Shown: positions 36,916 to 46,865, counted from the first letter of the stretch. The stretch: 64,000 nt of DNA from Allomuricauda sp. (GCF_028280385.1 NZ_JANQLX010000016.1:30197-94196), one strand, 5' to 3'. Made by a program: numbers and translations. Notes: a model not told the origin generated them from the sequence alone.

Positions 36916-37001
36916 CTTTTCTGTTTCGAATGTAAAAAAAAAGAATGACACTTGTTCATCCCATTTGTTGGAATATGCTACTTGACCAATAGTTTATCAC
37001 C

Positions 37002-37034
37002 GCTATTTCACCGGATTCGGTAACCGGTTATAGC
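37002..37034 (-). terminator. imperfect hairpin downstream of the LytTR gene
   Basis: Arms GCTAT/ATAGC and ACCGG/CCGGT form a two-part stem 15 nt past the LytTR stop on the minus strand. A 10-bp palindrome TAACCGGTTA (37021-37030) is part of it. There is no clear U-run, so it is a weak terminator at best; a protein-binding palindrome is the alternative. Confidence 0.3.
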
Positions 37035-37049
37035 AAGGGCAAACCCACC

Positions 37050-37754
37050 CTATTTAAGAATTACTTTCAAAAAATCTTCCTTATAGGCCCTACCAATGGG
37101 AATTTTATGTCCCCCTTCAAGGTGTATTTGATTGCCCATGATTTTTTCAATTTTATCCGTATTGATAATATGCGATCTATGGGTCCTTATGAAATTGGAT
37201 GCTGGCAAAGCTTCCAGCCAAAATCTAAGTGGTTCGTTGGAGAGGCATTTTCTTTCCAAGGTGATTACCTCCGTATAATCGGAATCAGAATTGATGTGCA
37301 GGATATCTGCAAGCCGAATCTTGATGTGCTCGTATCCAGATTTAATGTAGATATGACTTTTCTGAGGTTCCTTTAAAGTGTTCTTTTGGACCAAACCACT
37401 TGTTGCCTTTTGGGTAGGTACCTTGGCCACAGCCTTTAAAAATCGCTGGAACGAAAATGGTTTGAGTAAATAATCCACCACGTTGAGCTCATAACTTTCC
37501 AAAGCATACTCGGAAAAGGCCGTTGTGAGAATTACATTCGGAGGATTGGGCAAGGACTTTAGAAACTCCATTCCCGATATTTTTGGCAAATGTATATCCA
37601 GGAACAACAGATCCACATTTTCCACCTTTAGAAAATCCATGGCCTGAAGTGCATCTGAAAACACACCGGCCAATTCCAGGAAATCCACATCTTCAATAAA
37701 TTTTTGCAAGATGCGCTGGGCTGGTGGTTGATCTTCAATGATTACGCATTTCAT
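37050..37754 (-). CDS. LytTR-family response regulator
   Basis: A 234-aa response regulator. The receiver domain (1-120) has the phospho-Asp53 in LLFLDIHLPKISG and VVDYLLKPF. The LytTR DNA-binding domain (about 140-234) shows IYIKSGYEHIKIRLADILHI, FIRTHRSHIINTDKI and HKIPIGRAYKEDF. It is paired with the upstream histidine kinase, 4 nt apart. Targets are unknown; the divergent outer-membrane receptor gene is the natural candidate. Confidence 0.94.
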   Translation of the reverse strand: MKCVIIEDQPPAQRILQKFIEDVDFLELAGVFSDALQAMDFLKVENVDLLFLDIHLPKISGMEFLKSLPNPPNVILTTAFSEYALESYELNVVDYLLKPFSFQRFLKAVAKVPTQKATSGLVQKNTLKEPQKSHIYIKSGYEHIKIRLADILHINSDSDYTEVITLERKCLSNEPLRFWLEALPASNFIRTHRSHIINTDKIEKIMGNQIHLEGGHKIPIGRAYKEDFLKVILK

Positions 37755-37758
37755 AAGC

Positions 37759-38760
37759 TTATGACTTTTCCAACTCCATGGTCAGTACCACGGAAAACTT
37801 GTTGTCCTGTTCATGAATCTTTAGTTCATGTTTGTTTGGGTAGAGCAGTTGCAACCGTTTTTTTACATTTTTCAAACCAATCCCGGCAGCAACCGCATCC
37901 ATTTGGGCGGACCGCTCAAAATTATTAATGCAGCTAAACTGTATTTTGTGCTCCTTCTGTTCCAGGGCAATATCAATTTTAATATTGGAGGATAGGCCCG
38001 ATTGACTATGTTTAAAAGCATTTTCAATAAATACAATCAAAATCAATGGGGCAATTTTATATCCTGATTTTATCCTGCCTACCTGAAAGTTGACAATCCC
38101 ACGTTCTTCAATCTGCATTTTATATAGTTTGATAAAATTCCCGAGATGTTCGACCTCCTTTTTTAATGGGACAAATTTTTCCTTACACTCGTATAGCATA
38201 TACCGCAGTACACCGCTCATTTCCAAAATAATCTCCGGGGTCTTCGGGGAATTTTCAAGGGAATAGGAATATAGGTTGTTCAGGTTATTGAACAAAAAAT
38301 GCGGATTTATCTGGGATCGGAGGAACTGAAGTTCACTTTCCTGGACGGTGTTTTTAAGGGCATCAATTTGTTTTTGTTTTTGAAGGACATCCCAACCAAA
38401 CTTAAATCCGGATAAAATGGCGATGATCGGTACTATATCAAAAAACGCATAATAGACCCCTGGAAAAACCCCTGCTCTTCGGGTACCGGCAAAAAATATC
38501 TGCTCCAACACCAATTCCTCTATTAAAATAACACCCACAATCACCAATAAGACGGTGCCGAAAAACTTCAATTGTTTCTTTTTATACAGGAAATTGGGCA
38601 TTAAGTAATAGGTGATCACGGCAGAGCCAATCATATAACTCAAAAATGAAATGACATCAAACAGGTTGATGCCCGGGTCGTTCCTGTCAAATGAATAAAA
38701 CAAGAATACCAAGACATGTAAAACGATTTGAAAAACAAGTTCTTTCCTGGCGATCACCAT
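37759..38760 (-). CDS. LytS/YehU-type membrane sensor histidine kinase
   Basis: A 333-aa protein. The N-terminal 130 residues contain four hydrophobic segments (about 8-22, 34-52, 66-84, 105-120). The His_kinase domain starts QLRSQINPHFLFNNLNNLYSY with the phospho-acceptor His. The ATPase domain has LIVFIENAFKHSQ and GIGLKNVKKRLQLLY. There is no periplasmic sensing domain, so the ligand is perhaps within the membrane. A full -7 element (TAGCTTTG) lies at 38777-38784. It forms an operon with the LytTR gene and diverges from the outer-membrane receptor across 212 bp. Confidence 0.93.
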   Translation of the reverse strand: MVIARKELVFQIVLHVLVFLFYSFDRNDPGINLFDVISFLSYMIGSAVITYYLMPNFLYKKKQLKFFGTVLLVIVGVILIEELVLEQIFFAGTRRAGVFPGVYYAFFDIVPIIAILSGFKFGWDVLQKQKQIDALKNTVQESELQFLRSQINPHFLFNNLNNLYSYSLENSPKTPEIILEMSGVLRYMLYECKEKFVPLKKEVEHLGNFIKLYKMQIEERGIVNFQVGRIKSGYKIAPLILIVFIENAFKHSQSGLSSNIKIDIALEQKEHKIQFSCINNFERSAQMDAVAAGIGLKNVKKRLQLLYPNKHELKIHEQDNKFSVVLTMELEKS

Positions 38761-38776
38761 AATAATTTTACGCTCA

Positions 38777-38784
38777 CAAAGCTA
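38777..38784 (-). promoter_or_regulatory. predicted -7 element for the kinase-LytTR operon
   Basis: On the minus strand this reads TAGCTTTG, a full match to TAnnTTTG, 16 nt before the kinase ATG. No -33 TTG at standard spacing is seen. Confidence 0.45.
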
Positions 38785-38972
38785 TTGGCTCAAGGTAATA
38801 TAAGAAAAGATATACCGCCAACAGCGGGTTTACAACCTTAAACAACCTCAAATGTTAAATTTTCCCAATCCATGTCGATGGGAGCATTAGGGGAGTTGTT
38901 CGCAGAAATTGAGGGTAATTATTGCGTATTCTAGGCCATCTTTGGCATGTCTATCAAAATAAAACCGTGTTA

Positions 38973-41354
38973 ATGAAAATTTTGAATCGCAACTTCTCCC
39001 TTGCTGTTTTATGTTTACTATCATGTTGGGGGACCATGGCACAGGTCAAAACCACCCAGTATACAGGAAAGGTAGTAGACCAATCTACGGGTCAGGCTGT
39101 GGCCTATGCTACGGTTATGGCGGCTGAGAATGGAAGCAAAAAGGCCATCGTGGGCACCACAACCCTAGAAGATGGTTCTTTCTCCTTGGAGGTAGAGGGA
39201 AGCGACTATTATCTGGAAATTAGCTTTATAGGATTCGAGAAAAAAATTGTCCAACCTACAATCGGGCAAAATGGCAAGGTTGAACTGGGTAATATTTCCA
39301 TATCCGAGGATGCCCAGCAATTGGAAGAAGTAGTGGTTGAGGGCGAGGTCTCGCAGACAGAATTCAAATTGGATAAACGGGTATTCAATGTTGGGAAGGA
39401 TTTGAGCAGTACGGGCGCTAGCGCCTTGGAGGTGCTCAACAACGTACCTTCGGTAAATGTCAATATTGAAGGACAGATAAGTCTACGTGGTAGTCAAGGC
39501 GTGCAGGTATTGATCAATGGCAAACCTTCTATCATTGCCACTGACGAAAGCAATGCCCTGGGCACCATCACCGCCGATATGATCGATCGTGTGGAAGTGA
39601 TCACCAATCCGTCTGCCAAGTATGAGGCGGAGGGTACTTCTGGAATCATCAATATTGTCATCAAAAAAGAGGAACGCAAAGGATTGAACGGTTCCGTATC
39701 CGTGAACACAGGGGCCCCGAACAACCACAGTGTGGGTGTCAGTCTCAACCGGAGGACGGAGAAACTCAATTTGTTTACCCAAATTGGAGTTGGTTATCGG
39801 GAACTGCCCAATGATATTGAAAGTCGCAACACCGATTTCACTACCAATACCACAATACTAAGCACCGGGGAGCAATTCAGGAACGAGACCTATTACAATT
39901 TTGTATTGGGTACGGACTATTATTTTACGCCTACCAGTGTGCTTACCCTGTCTGGAAATTTTGCATTGGAAATTGAAGATCAACCTTCCACTACCAATTT
40001 TGCCTCTTTGGACGAAAATGGACTGATAACATCCGAATGGGAACGTACTGAAATCACGGATGCCAACAATCCGAAGTTTCAGTATGAGCTGCAATACAAA
40101 AAAGATTTTAAGGACGATGAGGACCATGATCTTCTGTTCAGTGCGCTTGGTAACTTTTTTGGCAAGGACCAGTCTTCAGAATTCTTGGATACCACTATTT
40201 CCGGAACCGACAATGATGATACCCAGTTGACCCGAACCGATTTCAAAGAGGCTGTATTTACTTTTAAGCTTGATTATACTAAGCCCTTTGGCAAGGAACT
40301 GACCTTGGAAACAGGTGCCCAATATGTACTCAATGATGTAAGCAACGATTATGAGGTGCAAAACCTGGTCAATGGCGCATTTGAAATTGACCCTGGATTG
40401 ACCAATATTTTTGAGTACGACCAAAAAGTACTTGGGCTGTATACCACTGGGGCCTATGAAGGCAAAAAATGGGGTGTTAAAGGAGGGGTTCGGATGGAGC
40501 AGACCAACCTTAATACCCTCTTGACCAATACAGGCGAGGACAATTCACAGAACTACACCAATCTGTTCCCGAGTTTTCACAGTTCCTACAAATTTTCAGA
40601 AAAGTTTTCACTGCAGGCTGGGTATTCCAAGAGGATATATAGACCCAGACTATGGGATTTAAATCCATTTTTCAATATCCGGAACAATTTTAGTATCCGA
40701 CAGGGAAATCCAGAGCTTTTGCCTGAGTTTACCGATTCTTACGAGATTACAAGTATTCTATTTATTGGCAAGACCTCTTTGAACTTTGGGATTTATCATC
40801 GGTACACCACCGATGTCATTGAGCGGGTATCCACCTTTGAGAACAACGTAAATACCACGAGACCTGAAAATATCGGAACCAACAAGACCACGGGAATTGA
40901 GTTCAATACAAAGTATAGCCCAATCAATTGGCTGACTTTTAATGCGGATTTTAATTTCAGTCAATTTGCGCGCGAAGGTGTTTTTGAGACCACCATCTTT
41001 GATTTCAACGCCAACCAATGGTCCTCTGAATTGATGACCAAGGTAAAATTGCCTGCCGACATTGATGTGGAAGTAACCGGCAACTATCTTTCCAAATACC
41101 AGACCGTGCAGGGGGAAGTCAATGATATGCTGTTCATGGATTTGGGCCTTCGAAAAAAATTGATGAAGGGGAAAGCTATTTTAAACCTCAGCATTAGGGA
41201 TGTCTTTGCTTCCCGAATAAGTGAAAGCCAGATTGCCCAAGCGGATTTTGAGGTATACAACAGAAGGCTAAGGGGCAGGTTTGTGGCCTTTGGTTTTAGT
41301 TATGGCTTTGGCAAGGGTGAAGCCATGCAGTATTCAGGAGGAAGAAGAAGGTGA
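38973..41354 (+). CDS. TonB-dependent receptor-like outer-membrane protein
   Basis: 793 aa from ATG 38973; a TTG upstream adds 17 residues but lies before a normal signal peptide (1-24, ending TMAQ-V). A CarboxypepD-regulatory-like domain (about 30-115) is followed by a plug-like domain with ALEVLNNVPSVNV, IDRVEVITNPSAKYEAEGTSGIINIVIKK, then an OMP_b-brl_3 barrel ending GFSYGFGKGEAMQYSGG. This type lacks a SusD partner; the family is often not a classic nutrient porter. It sits divergent from a LytS/LytTR pair. The ligand is unknown. Confidence 0.88.
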   Translation: MKILNRNFSLAVLCLLSCWGTMAQVKTTQYTGKVVDQSTGQAVAYATVMAAENGSKKAIVGTTTLEDGSFSLEVEGSDYYLEISFIGFEKKIVQPTIGQNGKVELGNISISEDAQQLEEVVVEGEVSQTEFKLDKRVFNVGKDLSSTGASALEVLNNVPSVNVNIEGQISLRGSQGVQVLINGKPSIIATDESNALGTITADMIDRVEVITNPSAKYEAEGTSGIINIVIKKEERKGLNGSVSVNTGAPNNHSVGVSLNRRTEKLNLFTQIGVGYRELPNDIESRNTDFTTNTTILSTGEQFRNETYYNFVLGTDYYFTPTSVLTLSGNFALEIEDQPSTTNFASLDENGLITSEWERTEITDANNPKFQYELQYKKDFKDDEDHDLLFSALGNFFGKDQSSEFLDTTISGTDNDDTQLTRTDFKEAVFTFKLDYTKPFGKELTLETGAQYVLNDVSNDYEVQNLVNGAFEIDPGLTNIFEYDQKVLGLYTTGAYEGKKWGVKGGVRMEQTNLNTLLTNTGEDNSQNYTNLFPSFHSSYKFSEKFSLQAGYSKRIYRPRLWDLNPFFNIRNNFSIRQGNPELLPEFTDSYEITSILFIGKTSLNFGIYHRYTTDVIERVSTFENNVNTTRPENIGTNKTTGIEFNTKYSPINWLTFNADFNFSQFAREGVFETTIFDFNANQWSSELMTKVKLPADIDVEVTGNYLSKYQTVQGEVNDMLFMDLGLRKKLMKGKAILNLSIRDVFASRISESQIAQADFEVYNRRLRGRFVAFGFSYGFGKGEAMQYSGGRRR

Positions 41355-41372
41355 TCCAACAGGTAATTTGCC

Positions 41373-42179
41373 TTATTTTAACTGAAAGTGGATATGGTCA
41401 TCATGTCTTACGGCCTGGCATCCATGAAACCGAATCTTGCTGTGGTTAAGATTGAGTCGTGACTTTAAATGGGGCTCGATAAACAATTTTCCCACTTCTT
41501 TTTGGCGAACAATACCTTGAATTAATTTTCTGTTGGCCGGATTTGAAAACTTAATATCCCGATTTATATGCCCAAAGGTGAGGTATTTTGGGAAATCATA
41601 CTGCCAACTTCCCCTGTCCTTACATACTTGGATTTGATCATATTCGCCGTTTTGGGGACCTTCATAAACCCCGTAGCCGCTTACGGAAGGCTTTTTGTTG
41701 GTAAGATTCCCCTTTGAATCTTCATATACCAGGGAAATGTCGATTTTCTTCCCATCATTGTGACTAAGATGGGGCAGCAACGGAAACTTGTCAAGAAAGG
41801 GGAAATTGGCATCCAGATATACCAATTTTAGTCCAGGATGTTGTTTCGAAAATGCTTGGGAGATTTGACCTATAGCGCTATTTAATTCCGGCTTTACATA
41901 GTTCCGATTGGCCAATTTATAAAAAAGGGAACGTGCTTTTACGTGTTCGCTTTCCTTGATTTTCTCCCTACCAAAAATTGGTGCCATCACCGGAACAAGC
42001 AAAAAAGTAACCAATGGATAAAGCACTGTAAAGACCCCTAATCGTAGTATTCCACTATTTTTTCGTTTTTGACGTATTGTGGCTACCGATACTATATAAA
42101 CGATACCTCCAACTTGGGTCACCACTGTTAATAGTGCAATGATCACCAAGTGCATTAGGACTTTTAACAGCTTCATCAT
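41373..42179 (-). CDS. membrane-anchored LAS/MepA-like metallopeptidase candidate
   Basis: A 268-aa protein. Two or three N-terminal hydrophobic segments (about 4-34, 46-68) are followed by a soluble domain. There it has H140-x6-D147 (SHNDGKKID) and H262-x-H264 (RHDDHIHF), the zinc-ligand pattern of LAS (M15/M74) peptidases such as the penicillin-insensitive murein endopeptidase MepA. A middle FGHINRDIKFSNPANRKLI and a late FHGCQAVRHDDHIHF are also seen. I infer a peptidoglycan amidase or endopeptidase, but no family name is recognised with confidence. It converges on the TonB-receptor gene with an 18-bp gap. Confidence 0.6.
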   Translation of the reverse strand: MMKLLKVLMHLVIIALLTVVTQVGGIVYIVSVATIRQKRKNSGILRLGVFTVLYPLVTFLLVPVMAPIFGREKIKESEHVKARSLFYKLANRNYVKPELNSAIGQISQAFSKQHPGLKLVYLDANFPFLDKFPLLPHLSHNDGKKIDISLVYEDSKGNLTNKKPSVSGYGVYEGPQNGEYDQIQVCKDRGSWQYDFPKYLTFGHINRDIKFSNPANRKLIQGIVRQKEVGKLFIEPHLKSRLNLNHSKIRFHGCQAVRHDDHIHFQLK

Positions 42180-42194
42180 TAGTTCTTGGCCTTC

Positions 42195-44819
42195 CTACTC
42201 CAAATTGGCCAGGCTTTTTTCCAAGGTTTCTATTTTGGCCTCAGCATCCGCAGCTTTCTTTTTCTCCATGGCCACCACCTTTTCCGGGGCATTGTTCACA
42301 AAACGTTCATTGCTTAATTTCTTTTGGACAGACTGCAGGAAGCCACGGGTATAGTTCAGTTCATCGGTGATCTTTTGGATTTCCGCCTCAATATCTATGG
42401 CACCTCCCATTGGAATAAAATATTCGTTGCTCTTCACCCTAAAGCTCAGGGCACCGTCCAAGGTGGAATCCACCATTTCCAATTGGGAAATATTTCCAAG
42501 TTTGGTAATAATACTGTCCATTCCCCCTGCCTTGTTCTCGCTATTGAGAACAAAGAGTTCCAAAACCTCTTTTTGGGGAATGTTCTTTTCCTTTCTAATG
42601 GTGCGAATACCGGAAATCACCTCGGAAGCGAAATCAAAATCTGAAATCAAGGCCAAATCACTTGCTTCTTTTTGTGGCCAACGGGAAACCATGAGTGCAT
42701 TTTCCGTAGTTCTGGGGGCCATGTGCTGCCACACCTCCTCCGTCAAAAACGGCATAAATGGATGCAAGATTTTCAAATTTTGCTCAAAAAGGTGAATTAC
42801 TGCTTCATAGGTCCTTCTATCGATTGGTTGTTGATAGGCCGGTTTAACTATTTCCAACAACCAGGAGCAGAAGTCATCCCAAACCAACTTGTAAATGGCC
42901 ATCAGGGCATCTGAAATTCGGTATTTGGAGAAATGGTCCTCAATTTCCGCCAAGGTCTCGTTAAATTTGGAGGTATACCATGCAATTCCTGTCTTGGCCG
43001 CTTCAGGCTGGTCTAAATCTGCAATTTCCCAACCTTTTACCAATCGGAAGGCGTTCCAAATTTTATTGGCAAAGTTTTTCCCCTGTTGACACAAGGCCTC
43101 ATCAAACATAAGGTCGTTACCCGCGGCAGAACTCAACAACAATCCCACCCGAACACCATCTGCGCCAAAATCCTTGATCAATTTTAGGGCATCAGGGGAA
43201 TTCCCCAGTTGCTTCGACATTTTTCTCCTTTGCTTATCCCGAACCAAACCGGTGAGATAAACATTTTCAAAAGGGCGTTTTCCTTGATATTCATAACCGG
43301 ATATGATCATTCGGGCCACCCAGAAAAACAGGATATCGGGACCAGTGACCAAATCGCTGGTGGGATAATAGTATTTTACGTCTTCATTTTCTGGGTCCAG
43401 GATGCCGCCAAATACGCTGATTGGCCATAACCATGAAGAAAACCAGGTATCCAGTACATCGGGGTCCTGTCGTAAATCCGACACTTGGATTTCCGGATTT
43501 TTTGATTGGGCCTTTTGCAGGGCTTCCTCTTTGGTTTCGGCAACCACAAAATCATCCTTGCTATCCCCAAAATAATAGGCAGGTATCTGTTGGCCCCACC
43601 AAAGCTGACGGGAAATATTCCAATCGCGTATATTTTCCATCCAATGGCGATAGGTATTCTCAAATTTTTTGGGATACAGCTTGATATCTCCTGTCTTCAA
43701 AACCCCTTCTAGGGCCGGTTTTGCCAAACCTTCCATTTTTAGGAACCATTGGTCGGATAAACGCGGTTCGATTACCGCTTTGGTCCTTTCAGAAGTACCC
43801 ACTTTGTTAGTATGCTGCTCAGTTTTCACCAAAAATCCGTTTTCCTCCAATTCTTTGGCAATTTCCTTACGAACTACAAACCTGTCCTTTCCTTGATAAT
43901 GCAATCCATAGGAATTCAATGTGGCGTCCTCGTTGAAAATGTCAATGACTTCGAGATCGTGTTTGTCCCCTAGATTTTTGTCGTTTTCATCATGGGCCGG
44001 AGTCACTTTCAAGCATCCTGTACCAAATTCGATGTCCACATATTCATCTTCAATAATGGGAATAACCCTATTGCAAATAGGAACAATGGCCTTTTTACCC
44101 TTTAAGTGCCCATAGCGTTCATCATTGGGGTTAATACAGATGGCCGTATCCCCAAGAATGGTCTCTGGTCGCGTAGTGGCTATGGTAACCTTTTCATCCG
44201 AACCTTCTATTTGATAGGCCAAATAGTAAAGGGTACCCTGGCGTTCCTCATAAATAACCTCTTCGTCTGAAAGGGTGGTTTTGGCTTCGGGATCCCAATT
44301 GACCATTCTGTATCCCCTATAAATCAGCCCTTTTTTATATAAATCCACGAAAACCTTGATCACCGAAGCTGACATATCGTCATCCATGGTGAATTTGGTG
44401 CGGTCCCAATCGCAAGAGCAGCCCAATTTCTTAAGTTGTTGCAAGATGACCCCGCCATATTCATTGGTCCAGTCCCAAGCATGTTTTAGAAACTCCTCCC
44501 GGGTTAAATCGGCTTTATCGATGCCCGCTTCCTTCAGCTTATTAACCACTTTGGCCTCTGTTGCAATGGAGGCATGGTCCATTCCCGGCACCCAGCAGGC
44601 ATTTTTGCCCAACAACCTAGCCCTACGGATAAGCACGTCCTGAATGGTATTGTTCAGCATATGGCCCATATGGAGCACACCCGTGACGTTAGGTGGGGGA
44701 ATTACGATGGTATAAGGTTCCCTTTCATCAGGTTTTGAACTAAAATAACCCTGCTTCATCCAGTAGGCATACCAGTGCTCTTCTACCCTATTGGGCTCAT
44801 ATTTTGATGGAATTTCCAT
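42195..44819 (-). CDS. valS: valyl-tRNA synthetase
   Basis: 874 aa from ATG 44819; the open frame runs to 44987 but conservation starts at [16 protein letters not shown]. The class I signatures are HMGH (50-53) in [15 protein letters not shown] and KMSKQ in [13 protein letters not shown] (the Bacteroidota form of KMSKS). An editing domain with [12 protein letters not shown] and a C-terminal coiled coil of about 60 residues are present. The gene is monocistronic, and the frame 5' of the start is non-coding by appearance. Confidence 0.97.
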   Translation of the reverse strand: MEIPSKYEPNRVEEHWYAYWMKQGYFSSKPDEREPYTIVIPPPNVTGVLHMGHMLNNTIQDVLIRRARLLGKNACWVPGMDHASIATEAKVVNKLKEAGIDKADLTREEFLKHAWDWTNEYGGVILQQLKKLGCSCDWDRTKFTMDDDMSASVIKVFVDLYKKGLIYRGYRMVNWDPEAKTTLSDEEVIYEERQGTLYYLAYQIEGSDEKVTIATTRPETILGDTAICINPNDERYGHLKGKKAIVPICNRVIPIIEDEYVDIEFGTGCLKVTPAHDENDKNLGDKHDLEVIDIFNEDATLNSYGLHYQGKDRFVVRKEIAKELEENGFLVKTEQHTNKVGTSERTKAVIEPRLSDQWFLKMEGLAKPALEGVLKTGDIKLYPKKFENTYRHWMENIRDWNISRQLWWGQQIPAYYFGDSKDDFVVAETKEEALQKAQSKNPEIQVSDLRQDPDVLDTWFSSWLWPISVFGGILDPENEDVKYYYPTSDLVTGPDILFFWVARMIISGYEYQGKRPFENVYLTGLVRDKQRRKMSKQLGNSPDALKLIKDFGADGVRVGLLLSSAAGNDLMFDEALCQQGKNFANKIWNAFRLVKGWEIADLDQPEAAKTGIAWYTSKFNETLAEIEDHFSKYRISDALMAIYKLVWDDFCSWLLEIVKPAYQQPIDRRTYEAVIHLFEQNLKILHPFMPFLTEEVWQHMAPRTTENALMVSRWPQKEASDLALISDFDFASEVISGIRTIRKEKNIPQKEVLELFVLNSENKAGGMDSIITKLGNISQLEMVDSTLDGALSFRVKSNEYFIPMGGAIDIEAEIQKITDELNYTRGFLQSVQKKLSNERFVNNAPEKVVAMEKKKAADAEAKIETLEKSLANLE

Positions 44820-44988
44820 TTTTCGGTACAGTTTTTGACTTTTTAGCTGTCGGATTGGATTTTTGAAGGAAAGTAGCAATGTTAATTTAACGCTATTCTT
44901 CGGCTGAGAGCCAATCTCGAAATACGAAACAAAAATAGTTAACGTTATTACATAACAAAAGAATTTTGGATGCAGGTGGGAAAACATC

Positions 44989-44996
44989 TACTTTTG
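44989..44996 (+). promoter_or_regulatory. predicted promoter of the DUF1573 gene
   Basis: TACTTTTG (44989-44996) is a full -7 match. A TTTTG -33-like element ends at 44968, giving a 20-bp spacer. The start site would fall near 45002, about 15 nt before the first ATG at 45017. This supports that ATG rather than the TTG frame at 44966, in which the -7 element would be coding. Confidence 0.55.
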
Positions 44997-45016
44997 AAAT
45001 TCACCCAAAACTAGAA

Positions 45017-45406
45017 ATGATGAAAAAAACTGTACTCATGTTGTTTGTTGGGCTTCTTTCCTTAGGAGTTTACGCCCAGGATGCTACAGCTAAAATTGAA
45101 TTTAAGAGCGAGACCATCGACTATGGTGAAATTGCAAAAGGTAGTGATGGTGTTCGGGTTTTTGAGTTTACCAACACTGGTACTGCTCCTTTGGTAATCA
45201 GCGATGTAAAATCGAGCTGCGGGTGTACCATCCCCAAAAAGCCGGATGGTCCCATTTTACCAGGTAAGACTGGTGAGATTCAAGTAAAATACGACACCAA
45301 AAGAGTTGGGCCAATCCGTAAGGCCATTACGGTGACCTCCAATGCTGATACACCTACCAAAGTGCTTAAGATAAAAGGTACGGTGAAGGCGGAAGGAGCC
45401 AAATAA
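45017..45406 (+). CDS. DUF1573 secreted protein
   Basis: 129 aa from ATG 45017 (45020 is equally possible). The signal peptide ends near VYAQ-D. The mature protein is one DUF1573 domain, an immunoglobulin-like fold: IEFKSETIDYGEIAKGSDGVRVFEFTN, CGCTIPKKPDGPILPG, GEIQVKYDTKRVG. DUF1573 proteins are abundant in Bacteroidota with no established biochemical role. An intrinsic terminator follows. Confidence 0.9.
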   Translation: MMKKTVLMLFVGLLSLGVYAQDATAKIEFKSETIDYGEIAKGSDGVRVFEFTNTGTAPLVISDVKSSCGCTIPKKPDGPILPGKTGEIQVKYDTKRVGPIRKAITVTSNADTPTKVLKIKGTVKAEGAK

Positions 45407-45427
45407 GTATTAGAAATCCATATCATA

Positions 45428-45453
45428 AAAAAGCCCCGGAATCGGGGCTTTTT
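45428..45453. terminator. bidirectional intrinsic terminator
   Basis: A GC-rich stem AGCCCCG / CGGGGCT with loop GAAT, flanked by an A-run and a T-run (about 12 bp in all), sits between the convergent DUF1573 and retropepsin genes. The T-run serves the plus strand and the A-run (U on the minus strand) the minus strand. Confidence 0.85.
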
Positions 45454-45458
45454 CTTTT

Positions 45459-46865
45459 TTATTCAAATACGTTTTTGAGAACAAAGGAGAACAGTAGGTC
45501 CCTATTATAGCGTTCTATAAGAACGCGGACGCGTTTTCCTTCTTTCTCATTGAGCATTTTCAATACTTCTTGAAGTTTATAACGGTGGATTCGCTTTCCA
45601 TTTACGGCCAATATCACATCGCCCTCCTGCAAACCTGCCTCGGCAGCCGGACTACCGGCCCGGATACCGGATACGATAATCTCCGGAACCAAACTTAACC
45701 TTGTTTTGTTTTCCAATAAAATCTGCACGTTTCCAAAACTGGAATCATCGCTGCGTACCACCCCATTAAAATCGGCGATACTTTCCGCTATATAGCGCAG
45801 GCCATTGTGCTGCAGTGCAATCCCGGCTAGATTGTATTGGAAGGGATCCCTGAAGTTGGCATTTTTCTTTAAGGTGACCAACCCCCTTTGGTAGTCAAAA
45901 ATCATGTTGAAGCGCTTAAGAATCTCTCCCCCAACACTGCCGTTTCTATCTCCAAAGTTCTTGATCAAGCTAATGGATTCCTTATAGGGAAAAGCCGCTT
46001 TGGCATCCTTAAGTTCAAAATCACCTATTTTGATACCGCTTACCTTGGTTCGTTTACCAAAAATGTCGCCACTCAGGCCGCGACCTAGATAGTCCTCATA
46101 ATTTTTCTCTGGTATTTCCAGTCCTTTTTCAGGTTGGTGAAATAGCCAAAGGGCATCGCTACTGCCTGTATCCACCAAAAGTTTAACGGGAACGTTCTCT
46201 TCATCCTTCAACAGTACCGTGCCTTGCACATAGGCCTTTTTGCGTTCAATGGAGATGGGTAGGGTCTGCGATTTTCTGGACTTGTTGTGTTTAAAATGCT
46301 TCGGGTTGTGCAGTTTAATGTTTCCACCCCCATAATTTATTTCCACCACAAAATCCCTAAACAGGTCGTATCCCAAAATGCCGTGTACCGGTACTCCCAA
46401 AGAAGTTGAAAAATTAATGCCCTTGTCCAACACCACATAAAGATCCTGGTTGTAGTTCTTTGCCTTTCCCAATTTAAAGGTGTTTCCTATGGAACTCAGG
46501 GCCTTCATCGGTTCACCACCCCCGAGTCCCTTTATGGTCACTTCGGATACATTATTGATCTGGAGGGAGTCCTGGTCGGAAAGATTGAACAATATGGGCT
46601 TGCTGACTCCGGAATCGAGAACAAACTTGAGTTTGGCACCATTGACCTCAATGGGAATGATGATCAGGTTGTTGATCATTTCAAATCCAACCTTCTGATA
46701 TTTCTGATCATTGGGCAACTTAAATCCCTGTGCTGAAACCAAGCATGGCATCAACATTGCGAAAAGAATAAAAAAAAGGAAAAATTTCCTCAATTTCTTT
46801 GCTTTTAGAGGGTTATGCTTACTAAATATACAAATTATTGATGGATGTGCTTTTTTATTTAACAT
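45459..46865 (-). CDS. retropepsin-like aspartyl protease with C-terminal PDZ domain
   Basis: A 468-aa exported protein. The leader KKLRKFFLFFILF...SAQ-G is a signal peptide; the first 22 residues before it are unusual, so a later non-ATG start is possible. Two retroviral-type aspartic halves are seen: D84-S-G in FVLDSGVSK and D232-T-G in LLVDTGSSDALW, each ending an Ile-rich beta unit; these could form one pepsin-like active site in a single chain. A PDZ domain (about 385-455) has GLQEGDVILAVNG. No substrate is known. Confidence 0.85.
   Translation of the reverse strand: MLNKKAHPSIICIFSKHNPLKAKKLRKFFLFFILFAMLMPCLVSAQGFKLPNDQKYQKVGFEMINNLIIIPIEVNGAKLKFVLDSGVSKPILFNLSDQDSLQINNVSEVTIKGLGGGEPMKALSSIGNTFKLGKAKNYNQDLYVVLDKGINFSTSLGVPVHGILGYDLFRDFVVEINYGGGNIKLHNPKHFKHNKSRKSQTLPISIERKKAYVQGTVLLKDEENVPVKLLVDTGSSDALWLFHQPEKGLEIPEKNYEDYLGRGLSGDIFGKRTKVSGIKIGDFELKDAKAAFPYKESISLIKNFGDRNGSVGGEILKRFNMIFDYQRGLVTLKKNANFRDPFQYNLAGIALQHNGLRYIAESIADFNGVVRSDDSSFGNVQILLENKTRLSLVPEIIVSGIRAGSPAAEAGLQEGDVILAVNGKRIHRYKLQEVLKMLNEKEGKRVRVLIERYNRDLLFSFVLKNVFE

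Noticed and set aside
38937..38944. A -7 promoter element (CATCTTTG) for the TonB-type receptor
   Set aside because: One mismatch in the key TA and no TTG at the right spacing. Kept only as a possibility, not listed.
44938..44948. LacI-type operator upstream of the DUF1573 gene
   Set aside because: Only an 8-bp palindrome (TAACGTTA) is present. The flanks do not pair, unlike the 14-bp site at 36902-36915.
42195..44987. A 930-aa ValS with a hydrophobic N-terminal extension
   Set aside because: The extra 56 residues look like translated intergenic DNA. ValS homology and a good ATG begin at 44819.
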